From DATGEO01 sp035310015 (GTDB lineage Bacteria > Chloroflexota > Dormibacteria > Dormibacterales > Dormibacteraceae), in the NCBI GenBank assembly GCA_035310015.1, contig DATGEO010000103.1:1-13440 (forward strand): DNA of 13,440 nucleotides, in the 5' to 3' direction. Shown here in pieces: positions 5,379 to 12,084 of this stretch; position 1 is the first letter of the stretch; the number at the start of each line of letters is the position of its first letter. A model generated the notes under the pieces. It was not told where the DNA came from, ran no database searches, and was given only the letters and a program-made list of their open reading frames with translations. The position numbers and the translations under genes were made by a program.

Positions 5379-8165
5379 CTAGCCTGCTATGAACAGTGTT
5401 TGCCAGGCGGCCAACACGAGCTCCTGGCTCAGCTCCGCCCGCTGGCCGCGTGCCGACGACACGTCCACCAACCGCTCCAGCAGGTCGCGAGGGTGGTTGC
5501 CGCGCAGCGGCCGGCCGGCGTACATCGTGCGAATCCAGTCCAGCGCCGTCGGGTTGGGCGGAATGGTCAGCCGCTCGCGCTCGCGCTCGAAGATGCGGCA
5601 CCACATCTCCCAGGTCGGATCGGGCATCAGCACCTTGTAAGCCAGGCGCCGGAGGTAGGCCTCGTCGAGCAGCTCGCCCGGCTTGAGGTTCGTCGAGAGC
5701 GCCAGCTGCGACCAGAACGGCACCTCGACCTTGCGGCCGCTGGCCTGGAGGTTCATGTAGTCGATCTCCTGCTCGAGCGGCACCAGCAGGCGGTCGAGGA
5801 TCTGCTTGGGCGCCACGCGCTGCCGGCCGAGGTCGTCGATGAGCAGCACGCCGCCGTTGGCCTTCACCTGCAGTGGCGCGCCGTAGGTCCGGCTGCCTTC
5901 CTCCCACGTAGGGTCGAACATCTCGAGCTGGAACTCGCCGCCGACCTGCACCAGCGGACGCGCGATGCGCCGCCAGCGCTTGTCGATCGGCTGGTTGGCC
6001 TCGAGCCGGTGGACGGCGCCGTCGAAGACGGTCATCACCTCGCCGCCGCCGATGTCGAGGGCGACCGGGATGATGATCGGCCCGCCGAGCAGGGCGGAGA
6101 TGCGCCGCGCGAGCGTCGTCTTGCCGTTGCCCGGAGCGCCGTAGATGAAGATCGACGAGCGCGAGTTGACCGCCGCTCTGACCGCCTCGGCGACGCCCGG
6201 CGCGAGCTCGATGCCCGCCAGGGCGAGGTTGACCTTGACCAGGTCGAGCGTCCCCGGCTTGGCGGCCTCGGCCAGCACCTGCCGGTACTCGGCCATCGAC
6301 ACCGGCGCGGGGCCGGCGTAGCGCGTCGACGAGCGCGAGATCTCCTCGCTGCGGGTGCGGCCCTGCTTGGTGATGGCGTACGCCATGCGCTCCGGCAGCG
6401 GCCGGCTCAGCCACGGGCCCTGCTCGTTGGCGAGCCCTAGAGCGTCGAGCAGGTTGTCGCCGGTGAGGGTCTTGAGCACCGGCTCGACCGCGCCGAAAGG
6501 CAGCGCGAGCTGCTCGGCGATCTGGTAACCGGTCAGGCGGGTCGCCGCCGACGTGAGCCGCAGCACCATGCCCTCGATCAGGGTGCGGTTGACCTCGGGC
6601 GGAGGCGGCGGCTCGATCTGCGGCGCCTGCCCCTGGGACGTGACCGGCGGAAGGGGCTGCGGCTCGTCGACGTGCTCGAGGATGGCCGCGAACACCTTCT
6701 TGGCGAAGCGCGCACGGTCGGCGTGGTCGGGCTGCTCGCCTTCGCGCCGGCGGCTGATCCAGTCCGGCACCTCCTTGAACACGACGGTGTTGCCGATCAG
6801 CAGCTGCACCGTGTCCGGCTCGGCCACCGAGACACGGACCGCGATGCGCACGAGATAGCCCTGGCTCTTGAGCGCGGCCCAGCTGCGCTCCCACGCGACC
6901 TCGGTGCGGCCCGCCCACGTCTGCCGCACCGTGCGGTCGGTCGCGAGCGTGATGTCCTTGCGGTTCTGGTAGCGCCGGCGCACGAGCTCGGTCACGTCCT
7001 TGTCGATGTCCTCGGCGACGAGCGCCGCCAGCGGAAGCGCGCGGTCGTCGACCGCGGGCCGGTTCTTGATCTCGAAGATCGTCCCGGCCGTCGGCGCCAG
7101 CGCGCGGATGACGCTCGCGTGCCGCGGGCAGAAGGGAGTGCGCTCGATGAAGGTGATGTGCTTGCGGCACCACCAGCTCTTGCACTCGCGGCCCAGGAGG
7201 TCCTTGTAGGCGCATGCCCATCCGCGCCTTTCGCCGCAGTCGCTGTGGGTGCAGACCCCAGGCGGCTTGGCGCCGTGCTGGGGGACCGGCGTCGCGTGCA
7301 CGACCTGCTCGATGACCGGCGCTTCGTCCGACACGACTTCCATCGGCGGCTGGGCGGCGGCCGGTTTCGGCATGTAGTGGAAGGCGCCGGAGAATTCCTC
7401 GCAGCTCTGGAAGCGCTGAGCGCGATCTTTCGAGGTCGCCTTCCAGATGATGTCCATGAGCGGCGATGGGATCGCGGTCGACGGCCGCGGCCGGTCGAAC
7501 ACCTGCGAGTGCAGCACGGCCGGCAGCTGGCCCGTGAACGGCGGCTCGCCGTGCAGCAGCTCGTACAGGATCATGCCCAGCGAGTAGATGTCGGCGCGCG
7601 CGTCGACGACCTCACCCTTCACCTGCTCGGGCGCCATGTACGCCGGTGTCCCGACCATACTTCCGGTCGCGGTCAGCCGCTCCTTGTCGTCGACCAGCTT
7701 CGAGATGCCGAAGTCGAGGATCTTCGTCTTGCCGCGGTTGGAGATGAGGATGTTGTCGGGCTTGATGTCGCGGTGCACGACGCCGAGGTCATGGGCGACG
7801 CCGACCGCGGACAGCAGCTGCTGGACGAGGTCGACCGAAACGTCGACGCTGAAACGGCCGTACTCGTCGAGCCACGACCGCATCGAGCGGCCCTCGACCC
7901 ACTCCATGACGATGAAGAGCACCGGGCCGTCCTCGTCGAAGTCGTAGACCCGGACGATCCCGGGGTGGTTGAGCGCGGCCACCGTCGCAGCCTCGCGGTG
8001 GAAGCGCTGGCGGAAGTTCGCGTCGCTCGAGTACTGCTCCGCCAGGACCTTGATGGCGACCGGTATCTCCAGCCGCGGGTGGGTCGAGCGGTAGACGACG
8101 CCCATGGCGCCGCGGCCGAGCTCGGCCTCGATCGGGTACTTGCCTAGCTGGTGGGTGGTAGCCAA
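5379..8165 (-). CDS. Ser/Thr protein kinase fused to AAA+ ATPase
   Basis: A 928-residue soluble protein. Residues 10-262 are a PknB-type kinase: glycine loop GRGAMGVVY (17-25), K39, E58, HRDIKPDN (131-138), DFG (151-153), activation-loop T165/T167, APE (178-180) and R251, so it should be active. Eight Cys/His residues follow (C305, C310, C318, C328, C333, H336, C346, H349). Residues 355-500 are unrecognised and a Pro-rich linker spans about 502-524. A winged-helix-like segment (about 528-605) precedes an AAA+ module (about 645-905) with Walker A GAPGNGKTT (676-684), Walker B LLIDD (774-778), sensor STN (824-826), R839/R840 as possible Arg finger and R893 as sensor 2. The C-terminal half resembles a stand-alone bacterial ATPase family of unknown role. 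There is no membrane segment or PASTA repeat. The start is TTG 8165; no upstream in-frame start exists. Confidence 0.93.
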   Translation of the reverse strand: MATTHQLGKYPIEAELGRGAMGVVYRSTHPRLEIPVAIKVLAEQYSSDANFRQRFHREAATVAALNHPGIVRVYDFDEDGPVLFIVMEWVEGRSMRSWLDEYGRFSVDVSVDLVQQLLSAVGVAHDLGVVHRDIKPDNILISNRGKTKILDFGISKLVDDKERLTATGSMVGTPAYMAPEQVKGEVVDARADIYSLGMILYELLHGEPPFTGQLPAVLHSQVFDRPRPSTAIPSPLMDIIWKATSKDRAQRFQSCEEFSGAFHYMPKPAAAQPPMEVVSDEAPVIEQVVHATPVPQHGAKPPGVCTHSDCGERRGWACAYKDLLGRECKSWWCRKHITFIERTPFCPRHASVIRALAPTAGTIFEIKNRPAVDDRALPLAALVAEDIDKDVTELVRRRYQNRKDITLATDRTVRQTWAGRTEVAWERSWAALKSQGYLVRIAVRVSVAEPDTVQLLIGNTVVFKEVPDWISRRREGEQPDHADRARFAKKVFAAILEHVDEPQPLPPVTSQGQAPQIEPPPPPEVNRTLIEGMVLRLTSAATRLTGYQIAEQLALPFGAVEPVLKTLTGDNLLDALGLANEQGPWLSRPLPERMAYAITKQGRTRSEEISRSSTRYAGPAPVSMAEYRQVLAEAAKPGTLDLVKVNLALAGIELAPGVAEAVRAAVNSRSSIFIYGAPGNGKTTLARRISALLGGPIIIPVALDIGGGEVMTVFDGAVHRLEANQPIDKRWRRIARPLVQVGGEFQLEMFDPTWEEGSRTYGAPLQVKANGGVLLIDDLGRQRVAPKQILDRLLVPLEQEIDYMNLQASGRKVEVPFWSQLALSTNLKPGELLDEAYLRRLAYKVLMPDPTWEMWCRIFERERERLTIPPNPTALDWIRTMYAGRPLRGNHPRDLLERLVDVSSARGQRAELSQELVLAAWQTLFIAG

Positions 8166-8177
8166 TGCCGGATCGTC

Positions 8178-8183
8178 AGTATG
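8178..8183 (-). promoter_or_regulatory. Possible -10 hexamer CATACT of kinase-ATPase gene
   Basis: CATACT on the minus strand ends 12 nt before the TTG start, which would leave a leader of about 5 nt. No Shine-Dalgarno precedes the TTG. The match is weaker than at the other leaderless genes. Confidence 0.3.
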
Positions 8184-8356
8184 CCGTAGGAACCCTGGAT
8201 CTCTGGCGCCCGGAGCTTACTGGCGCAAGTACCCGGCAGCATCGCCGGCAGGCTGCAGCCGAGCCGCCGGGCTCACGAACCGAGTCATCGGGCATTCGAT
8301 CCCGGTAACGCACACCTCGCCATCTCCCTGCGCGCCGTCGGAGTCAACGGCCGGCA
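8184..8356. other. Gene-free spacer between acyl-CoA ligase and kinase gene
   Basis: I see no convincing coding frame or RNA gene here. The only symmetry noted is a 10-bp palindrome, GGCTGCAGCC (8251-8260). The left edge contains the kinase-ATPase promoter and the right edge the hairpin after the ligase gene. Confidence 0.5.
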
Positions 8357-8380
8357 AGGGCGCGGACAGGGCCGCGCCTT
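8357..8380 (-). terminator. Hairpin at the stop of the acyl-CoA ligase gene
   Basis: GGCGCGG (8359-8365) and CCGCGCC (8372-8378) form a perfect 7-bp GC stem with a 6-nt loop, extended by a G-T and an A-T pair into the TAA stop codon. No U-tract follows on the minus strand, so an intrinsic terminator is plausible but not certain. Confidence 0.45.
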
Positions 8381-10031
8381 ACTGTTTGACCGCCTGGGCG
8401 GCCGGCGCGGCGCTCTCGTGGATCGGCTCGGCGCTGGAGCGCAGGACCTTCTTGTCGAACTTGCCCACCGAGGTCTTCGGCACCTCGTCGATGAACCGCA
8501 CCTCGTCGGGAAGCCACCACTTGGCGACCTTGTCCTTGAGGAACTCGATGACCTCTTCCTGGGTCACCTTGCCCTTGAACTCGGGCTTGGGCACCGCGTA
8601 CGCCACCGGGCGCTCGTCCCATTTCGGGTGCGCGAGACCGATGACCGCGGCTTCCATGATCTTGGGGTGGGCCATGACCGCGTTTTCGAGCTCGACCGAT
8701 GAGATCCATTCGCCGCCGGACTTGATCACGTCTTTCGTGCGGTCGACGATCTGGATGTAGCCCTCCGGCGTGATCTTGGCCACGTCGCCGGTGCGGAACC
8801 AGCCGTCCTCGGTGAGCTTGCCCGGGTCGTAGCCGTTGTAGTAGCCGCGCGCGATCCACGGACCGCGCACCTGGATCTCTCCGAACGCGACCCCGTCCCA
8901 CCGGAGCTCTTCGCCCGTGGCAGCGTCGCAGATGCGCACCTCCACCCCGGGGACGATCACGCCCTGAGTGAGCCGCGCGTCGAGCTCCTGCTCTTTCGGC
9001 GTGCCGGCGCGCGGGCGCGACACGCTGCCCAGGGGCGACGTCTCCGTCATGCCCCACGCGTGGAGGATGCGCAGCCCCAGCGCGTCCATCGACTCCATGA
9101 GCGCGCGCGGTACCGCCGACCCTCCGCAGACGACGGTGTGCACGGTGGGGAGCCGCTTGCCGGACTCCTTGAGGAATGCCGCGGTGCCGATCCAGATGGT
9201 CGGCACACCCGCGAGCACCGTCGCGTCCTCCTGCTCGGCGAGCTCGACCACAGCCTTTGCGTCCCCCGTCCAGCGGTCCGGGAAGAGCGCCTTGGCGCCC
9301 GCCATGCCGATCGCGTAGGGGAGGCCCCAGCTGTTGGCGTGGAACATCGGAACGATCGGCAGCACGGTGTCCTTTTCGCTGATGCTCAGGCTGTCGGCCT
9401 GCAGCACGCCCATCGTGTGGATGAACTGCGAGCGGTGCGAGTAGACGACGCCTTTGGGGTTGCCGGTGGTGCCCGACGTGTAGCACATCGCGGCGGCCAT
9501 ACGCTCCGAGAGCTTCGGCCACGGGTAGTCTTCGCCCTCTTCGCTCAGCAGCGTCTCGTAGTCGAACAGCTCGCCCAGTCCGTGGTCGGCGTCGGCCGGC
9601 GCGCCGTCGGTCATGAGCACGATCTTCTGGACGCTCCGGATCTTGCCGGCGAGCGGCTTCAACAGAGGAACGAGCGGCTGGTCGACGAACAGCACCTTGT
9701 CCTCCGCGTCATTGATGATGAATTCCAGGTGCTGCGGGAAAAGGCGGAGGTTCAGGGTGTGGAGCACCGCGCCCATGCACGGGACGGCGTAGTACAGCTC
9801 GAGGTGCCGGTAGTTGTTGAAGGCGAGAGTCGCGACGCGATCTCCTGGTTTGACGCCCAGCCGCTTCAGCGCGCCCGCGAGCCGGTTGACGCGGCGCACG
9901 AGGTCGGCGTTGGTCATGCGGTGCAAGCCCTGCTCGCGGCGCGTCACGACCTCTCGCTTTCCATGCAGCCGCTCCAGCCGCCACAGCACGTGCTGGAGCG
10001 TCAGCTCGTAGTCCTGCATCAAGCCTTCCAC
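8379..10031 (-). CDS. AlkK-like fatty-acid--CoA ligase (AMP-forming)
   Basis: A 550-residue member of the ANL adenylating superfamily that activates fatty acids to acyl-CoA through an acyl-adenylate. Visible motifs are the P-loop YTSGTTGNPKG (184-194), GMTETSP (327-333), GWFRTGD with D416, DRTKD with R431, and the catalytic lysine K524 in SVGKFDKK. The N-terminal stretch NNYRHLELYYAVPCMGAVLH, then LNLRLFP, is characteristic of the medium/long-chain AlkK-like group, so a fatty acid is more likely than acetate, but chain length is not set by the sequence. The start is placed at GTG 10031 because GGAGGTG (10044-10038) sits 8 nt upstream; ATG 10019 and GTG 10046 are alternatives. The gene is transcribed divergently from the PHP gene. 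The C-terminal tail (PAAQAVKQ) is low complexity. Confidence 0.92.
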   Translation of the reverse strand: MEGLMQDYELTLQHVLWRLERLHGKREVVTRREQGLHRMTNADLVRRVNRLAGALKRLGVKPGDRVATLAFNNYRHLELYYAVPCMGAVLHTLNLRLFPQHLEFIINDAEDKVLFVDQPLVPLLKPLAGKIRSVQKIVLMTDGAPADADHGLGELFDYETLLSEEGEDYPWPKLSERMAAAMCYTSGTTGNPKGVVYSHRSQFIHTMGVLQADSLSISEKDTVLPIVPMFHANSWGLPYAIGMAGAKALFPDRWTGDAKAVVELAEQEDATVLAGVPTIWIGTAAFLKESGKRLPTVHTVVCGGSAVPRALMESMDALGLRILHAWGMTETSPLGSVSRPRAGTPKEQELDARLTQGVIVPGVEVRICDAATGEELRWDGVAFGEIQVRGPWIARGYYNGYDPGKLTEDGWFRTGDVAKITPEGYIQIVDRTKDVIKSGGEWISSVELENAVMAHPKIMEAAVIGLAHPKWDERPVAYAVPKPEFKGKVTQEEVIEFLKDKVAKWWLPDEVRFIDEVPKTSVGKFDKKVLRSSAEPIHESAAPAAQAVKQ

Positions 10032-10061
10032 TGCCGACACCTCCACCAGCTAGCGGTCAGG

Positions 10062-10071
10062 AAAACGTTTT
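10062..10071. promoter_or_regulatory. Palindrome AAAACGTTTT, candidate operator
   Basis: A perfect 10-bp AT-rich palindrome in an otherwise GC-rich 93-bp divergent region between the acyl-CoA ligase and PHP genes. The core AAACGTTT resembles LacI/PurR-type half-site symmetry. TAAAAC on the minus strand (10072-10067) overlaps it and could be the ligase -10 box. No regulator gene is adjacent. Confidence 0.35.
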
Positions 10072-10107
10072 AGGCCTCTGAGAGCTCGATGGTAAGCCCG
10101 GCGAGCG

Positions 10108-10113
10108 TAGGAT
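10108..10113 (+). promoter_or_regulatory. -10 hexamer TAGGAT of PHP gene
   Basis: TAGGAT ends 11 nt before the GTG at 10125, giving an expected leader of only a few nucleotides. It favours GTG 10125 over ATG 10089 as the start. Confidence 0.4.
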
Positions 10114-10124
10114 GCACGGTTGCA

Positions 10125-10841
10125 GTGAAGTCCCCCGGGACCGCGGACGTGCACATGCACACCAACTTTTCGGACGGCTGGCCGTCGCCGGTCGAGCTCG
10201 TCGACCACGTCCTTCGCAGCACCGACCTGAACGTGATCGCGGTCACCGATCACGACACTATCGAGGGAGCGTTGCGCGCCCGCGACCGGGCTCAGCACCG
10301 GCGGCGCAAGCTCGAGGTGATCGTCGGCGAAGAGGTCTCCAGCCGTGACGGGCACATCCTCGCCCTGTTTCTCGAGCGGCGGATTCGCCCTGGCCTGACC
10401 GCCTCGGCGACGGTGCACGCGATCCACGAGCAGGGCGGCCTGGCGGTCGCGGCTCATCCTTTCTGGCGCACGGCGCGGCAGGTGCGCCCGGGCGGGAAAG
10501 TGCACGGCGTCGGTTGGCTCGCGGCCGAGCTCGACTTCGACGCGATCGAGGTCGAGAACGCGACGCCCGGGTTCTTCGTGTTCAACCAGCTTGCCCACCG
10601 CCTCAACCTCGGGCTCGGCGCGCCCGAGCTGGGTTCGTCCGACGCGCACATCCTCGACGCGATCGGGCGGGCGTTCACGGAGTTCCCGGGACGCACCGCC
10701 GACGAGCTGAGGATCGCGATCGAGACGGGGGAGACCTCGCCTGGGCGGTGTCGCTACCGAGCCGTCGGCCTCATGCGCTACGCGGCCTGGGGCTTCAACC
10801 ACCAGCGCTACGCGGTCGGAGCCGTCGCCACCGCGCGCTAG
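10125..10841 (+). CDS. PHP-domain metal-dependent phosphoesterase
   Basis: A 238-residue cytosolic protein spanning a complete PHP domain, the trinuclear-metal phosphoesterase fold found in YciV/RNase AM-like proteins, histidinol phosphatase and polymerase exonuclease domains. Motifs in order: HMH (10-12) followed by SDG, TDHDT (41-45), GEEVS with E69, AAHPF with H111, and GSSDAH with D173 and H175. These provide the expected metal ligands. The substrate is not evident; related stand-alone proteins act on short RNA or 3'-phosphonucleotides. Start: GTG 10125 is chosen since the conserved ADVHMH motif begins seven codons later and a TAGGAT -10 box lies just upstream. ATG 10089 would add 12 residues with no domain match. 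It is transcribed divergently from the acyl-CoA ligase, with the tRNA genes downstream. Confidence 0.87.
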   Translation: MKSPGTADVHMHTNFSDGWPSPVELVDHVLRSTDLNVIAVTDHDTIEGALRARDRAQHRRRKLEVIVGEEVSSRDGHILALFLERRIRPGLTASATVHAIHEQGGLAVAAHPFWRTARQVRPGGKVHGVGWLAAELDFDAIEVENATPGFFVFNQLAHRLNLGLGAPELGSSDAHILDAIGRAFTEFPGRTADELRIAIETGETSPGRCRYRAVGLMRYAAWGFNHQRYAVGAVATAR

Positions 10842-10852
10842 CCCGGCTCGGG

Positions 10853-10925
10853 ATTCCGCACGTTCTGCGCCAAACGCGCCTTATTTCTCGAGAATTCCGC
10901 ACGTTTGGGTCCAAACGCGCGGAAT
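10853..10925. repeat. Two tandem palindromic repeats before tRNA-Arg
   Basis: Two 27-bp copies (10853-10879 and 10894-10920) share ATTCCGCACGTT and CCAAACGCGC and differ only in the 5 bases between. The second copy is the left part of a 15-bp inverted repeat, 10894-10908 with 10911-10925, with one mismatch and a 2-nt centre (GT). The first copy is a weaker hairpin. They lie between the PHP stop and the tRNA-Arg promoter. They could act as terminator or as protein-binding sites, or be copies of a dispersed repeat; no U-tract follows. Confidence 0.65.
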
Positions 10926-10936
10926 GGCGGGTTCCA

Positions 10937-10942
10937 TACGAT
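10937..10942 (+). promoter_or_regulatory. -10 box TACGAT for tRNA-Arg
   Basis: TACGAT ends 9 nt before the tRNA 5' end, so transcription would start almost exactly at the mature end. No clear -35 box is seen; that region is occupied by the palindromic repeat. Confidence 0.45.
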
Positions 10943-10951
10943 GGTCTGCGC

Positions 10952-11027
10952 GCCCGCTTAGCTCAATGGATAGAGCGCTTGACTTCGGATCAAGAGGTTG
11001 CGAGTTCGAGTCTTGCAGCGGGCACCA
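10952..11027 (+). tRNA. tRNA-Arg (anticodon TCG)
   Basis: The acceptor stem GCCCGCT (10952-10958) pairs with AGCGGGC (11017-11023); discriminator A and encoded CCA (11025-11027). The D-arm is GCTC...GAGC. The anticodon arm CTTGA-CTTCGGA-TCAAG gives anticodon TCG, and the T-arm is GCGAG-TTCGAGT-CTTGC. All elements are canonical. Confidence 0.96.
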
Positions 11028-11038
11028 ACCCACACCGG

Positions 11039-11044
11039 TAGAAT
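11039..11044 (+). promoter_or_regulatory. -10 box TAGAAT before tRNA-Leu(GAG)
   Basis: TAGAAT is one base from the -10 consensus and lies 15 nt before the tRNA, inside the 32-nt spacer after tRNA-Arg. The second tRNA may have its own promoter as well as read-through from the first. No convincing -35 box. Confidence 0.4.
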
Positions 11045-11059
11045 TCTCCGGCGCAGCAA

Positions 11060-11144
11060 GGGCGGCTGGCGGAACTGGTAGACGCGCACGTTTGAGGGGC
11101 GTGTGGGGCAACCCATCCGGGTTCGAGTCCCGGGTCGCCCACCA
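11060..11144 (+). tRNA. tRNA-Leu (anticodon GAG)
   Basis: Class II tRNA: the acceptor stem GGGCGGC (11060-11066) pairs with GTCGCCC (11134-11140), with one G-T pair; discriminator A, encoded CCA (11142-11144). The anticodon arm CACGT-TTGAGGG-GCGTG carries GAG, reading CUC and CUU. The variable arm is TGGGGCAACCCA and the T-arm CCGGG-TTCGAGT-CCCGG. Confidence 0.96.
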
Positions 11145-11151
11145 CTTGATT

Positions 11152-11166
11152 CGTCGTTTCCCGACG
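11152..11166 (+). terminator. Weak hairpin after tRNA-Leu(GAG)
   Basis: CGTCG and CGACG form a 5-bp stem with a TTTCC loop, 7 nt after the tRNA CCA end, followed by a mildly T-rich stretch (GTCTGGTCTT). It is a candidate terminator of the tRNA transcript, but stem and tail are both weak. Confidence 0.3.
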
Positions 11167-11255
11167 GTCTGGTCTTCAGGGCGCCGGCGATTCTGCGCAG
11201 CGACTCCGCAGTCGAACGGTAAGAAACGGGTCGGTGCTTGGGCCACACTTACTGC

Positions 11256-11807
11256 GTGACCGACGGCCCCGAGCTCGATCCCGCCACCCAGTTTCGGGAG
11301 CTCTACGACCGTGAGTACGCGCCCGTCTACCGGGCGATCCGGGCCGTCGTGCTCGACCCGGCGGCGGCCGAGGACCTGACCCAGGAGACGTTCGTCCGGG
11401 CCTATCGCGCCCGCCACCGCTACAAGCCGACGGCGCCCCCCGGTGCCTGGCTGCGCCGCATCGGCGTGAACCTCGCCATCTCGCACCTGCGCCGCCAGAA
11501 GCTGGCGCGGTTCCTGCCTGCCCGCCTCTACGTCAGCCCCGACCGTCGCGAGTACGACCAGGCCGAGGCGAAAGACGTCGTCACCAAAGCCCTCGCGCTG
11601 CTCAGCCCCAAGCTCAGGGCCACGGTGGTTCTGCACTACTACGAAGGCCTGACCCGAGAGGAGATCGCCGCGGTCCTCGGCGTGCCCCCCGGAACCGTGG
11701 CCTCCCGGATCGCCAAGGCGGTGGCGATCATGCGCAAGGCGACCGCGAGCGACCAGGAGTGGGAACCGAAGCGTTCGAGTAATGAAGGTGCCCTACGTGG
11801 AAGATAA
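11256..11807 (+). CDS. ECF-type sigma-70 family sigma factor
   Basis: A 183-residue RNA polymerase sigma factor with only regions 2 and 4. Region 2 (about residues 13-82) contains the core-binding motif DLTQETFV (40-47) and region 2.4 WLRRIGVNLAISHLRRQK. Region 4 (about 108-161) holds LSPKLRATVVLHYYEGLT, followed by the helix-turn-helix REEIAAVLGVPPGTVASRI. The linker is short and there is no C-terminal extension. The start is uncertain: GTG 11256 (6 nt after a weak CACACT hexamer) is preferred to TTG 11238, because the six extra residues have no match. The gene overlaps a small membrane-protein gene by 26 nt; in ECF operons such a partner is usually the anti-sigma factor. The signal and target promoters cannot be read from the window. 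Confidence 0.92.
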   Translation: MTDGPELDPATQFRELYDREYAPVYRAIRAVVLDPAAAEDLTQETFVRAYRARHRYKPTAPPGAWLRRIGVNLAISHLRRQKLARFLPARLYVSPDRREYDQAEAKDVVTKALALLSPKLRATVVLHYYEGLTREEIAAVLGVPPGTVASRIAKAVAIMRKATASDQEWEPKRSSNEGALRGR

Positions 11808-12072
11808 CCCCGAAACGGGAGGGTTCAGCTCACCCTCAGACGACGCCGTCGCCCGGCTGGTCCGGGAAGGGATCCAGTCGTGGCAGCCCCGCCGGGGACC
11901 CGACTGGTCCGGCCTCCTGATGCGAGCCGGCGGCACCGGCCCCCCGCCCTGGCTCACCTACTCGGTCGCCAGCGCCGTTCTTGCGGTGATCCTGATCGCG
12001 GCCTTCATCGTCGGCTCCTACCTGCAGATCGGGGCGCTGGCGCCCCAGCCGATCCCCTCGAACTTCCATTAG
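11782..12072 (+). CDS. Small single-pass membrane protein, putative anti-sigma factor
   Basis: A 96-residue protein. The N-terminal 56 residues are hydrophilic (DDAVARLVREGIQSWQPRRG is the most helix-like part), followed by one transmembrane helix (about 57-79, WLTYSVASAVLAVILIAAFI) and a short Pro-rich tail. It overlaps the sigma gene by 26 nt, the usual arrangement for an anti-sigma factor, and the cytosolic stretch could bind the sigma factor. It lacks the H-x3-C-x2-C zinc motif of ZAS-type anti-sigma factors and has no cysteine at all, and it has almost no extracytosolic domain. The role is inferred from context. Alternative start GTG 11797, preceded by AAGGTG 6-7 nt upstream, would give 91 residues. 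Confidence 0.75.
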   Translation: MKVPYVEDNPETGGFSSPSDDAVARLVREGIQSWQPRRGPDWSGLLMRAGGTGPPPWLTYSVASAVLAVILIAAFIVGSYLQIGALAPQPIPSNFH

Positions 12073-12084
12073 CCAGACCTCCGG

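Noticed and set aside
5341..7221. Long minus-strand frame overlapping the kinase-ATPase gene
   Set aside because: Low-complexity Ala/Arg/Gly composition; the overlapping frame carries Walker and winged-helix motifs, so this is a shadow.
6672..8147. Long plus-strand frame antisense to the kinase
   Set aside because: Asp/Arg/Val-rich with no recognisable fold; the opposite strand contains intact kinase motifs.
10853..10925. CRISPR array
   Set aside because: Only two repeat units with a 14-bp gap, no unique spacers of normal size and no cas genes.
10924..11259. Plus-strand frame through tRNA-Arg and tRNA-Leu
   Set aside because: It is a translation of tRNA sequence (for example the stretch from the anticodon and T-arms), not a protein gene.
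10881..11636. Minus-strand frame of 251 codons across the tRNA genes and sigma gene
   Set aside because: It crosses two tRNA genes and opposes the sigma factor; similar translations arise from antisense tRNA sequence and are a common misannotation.
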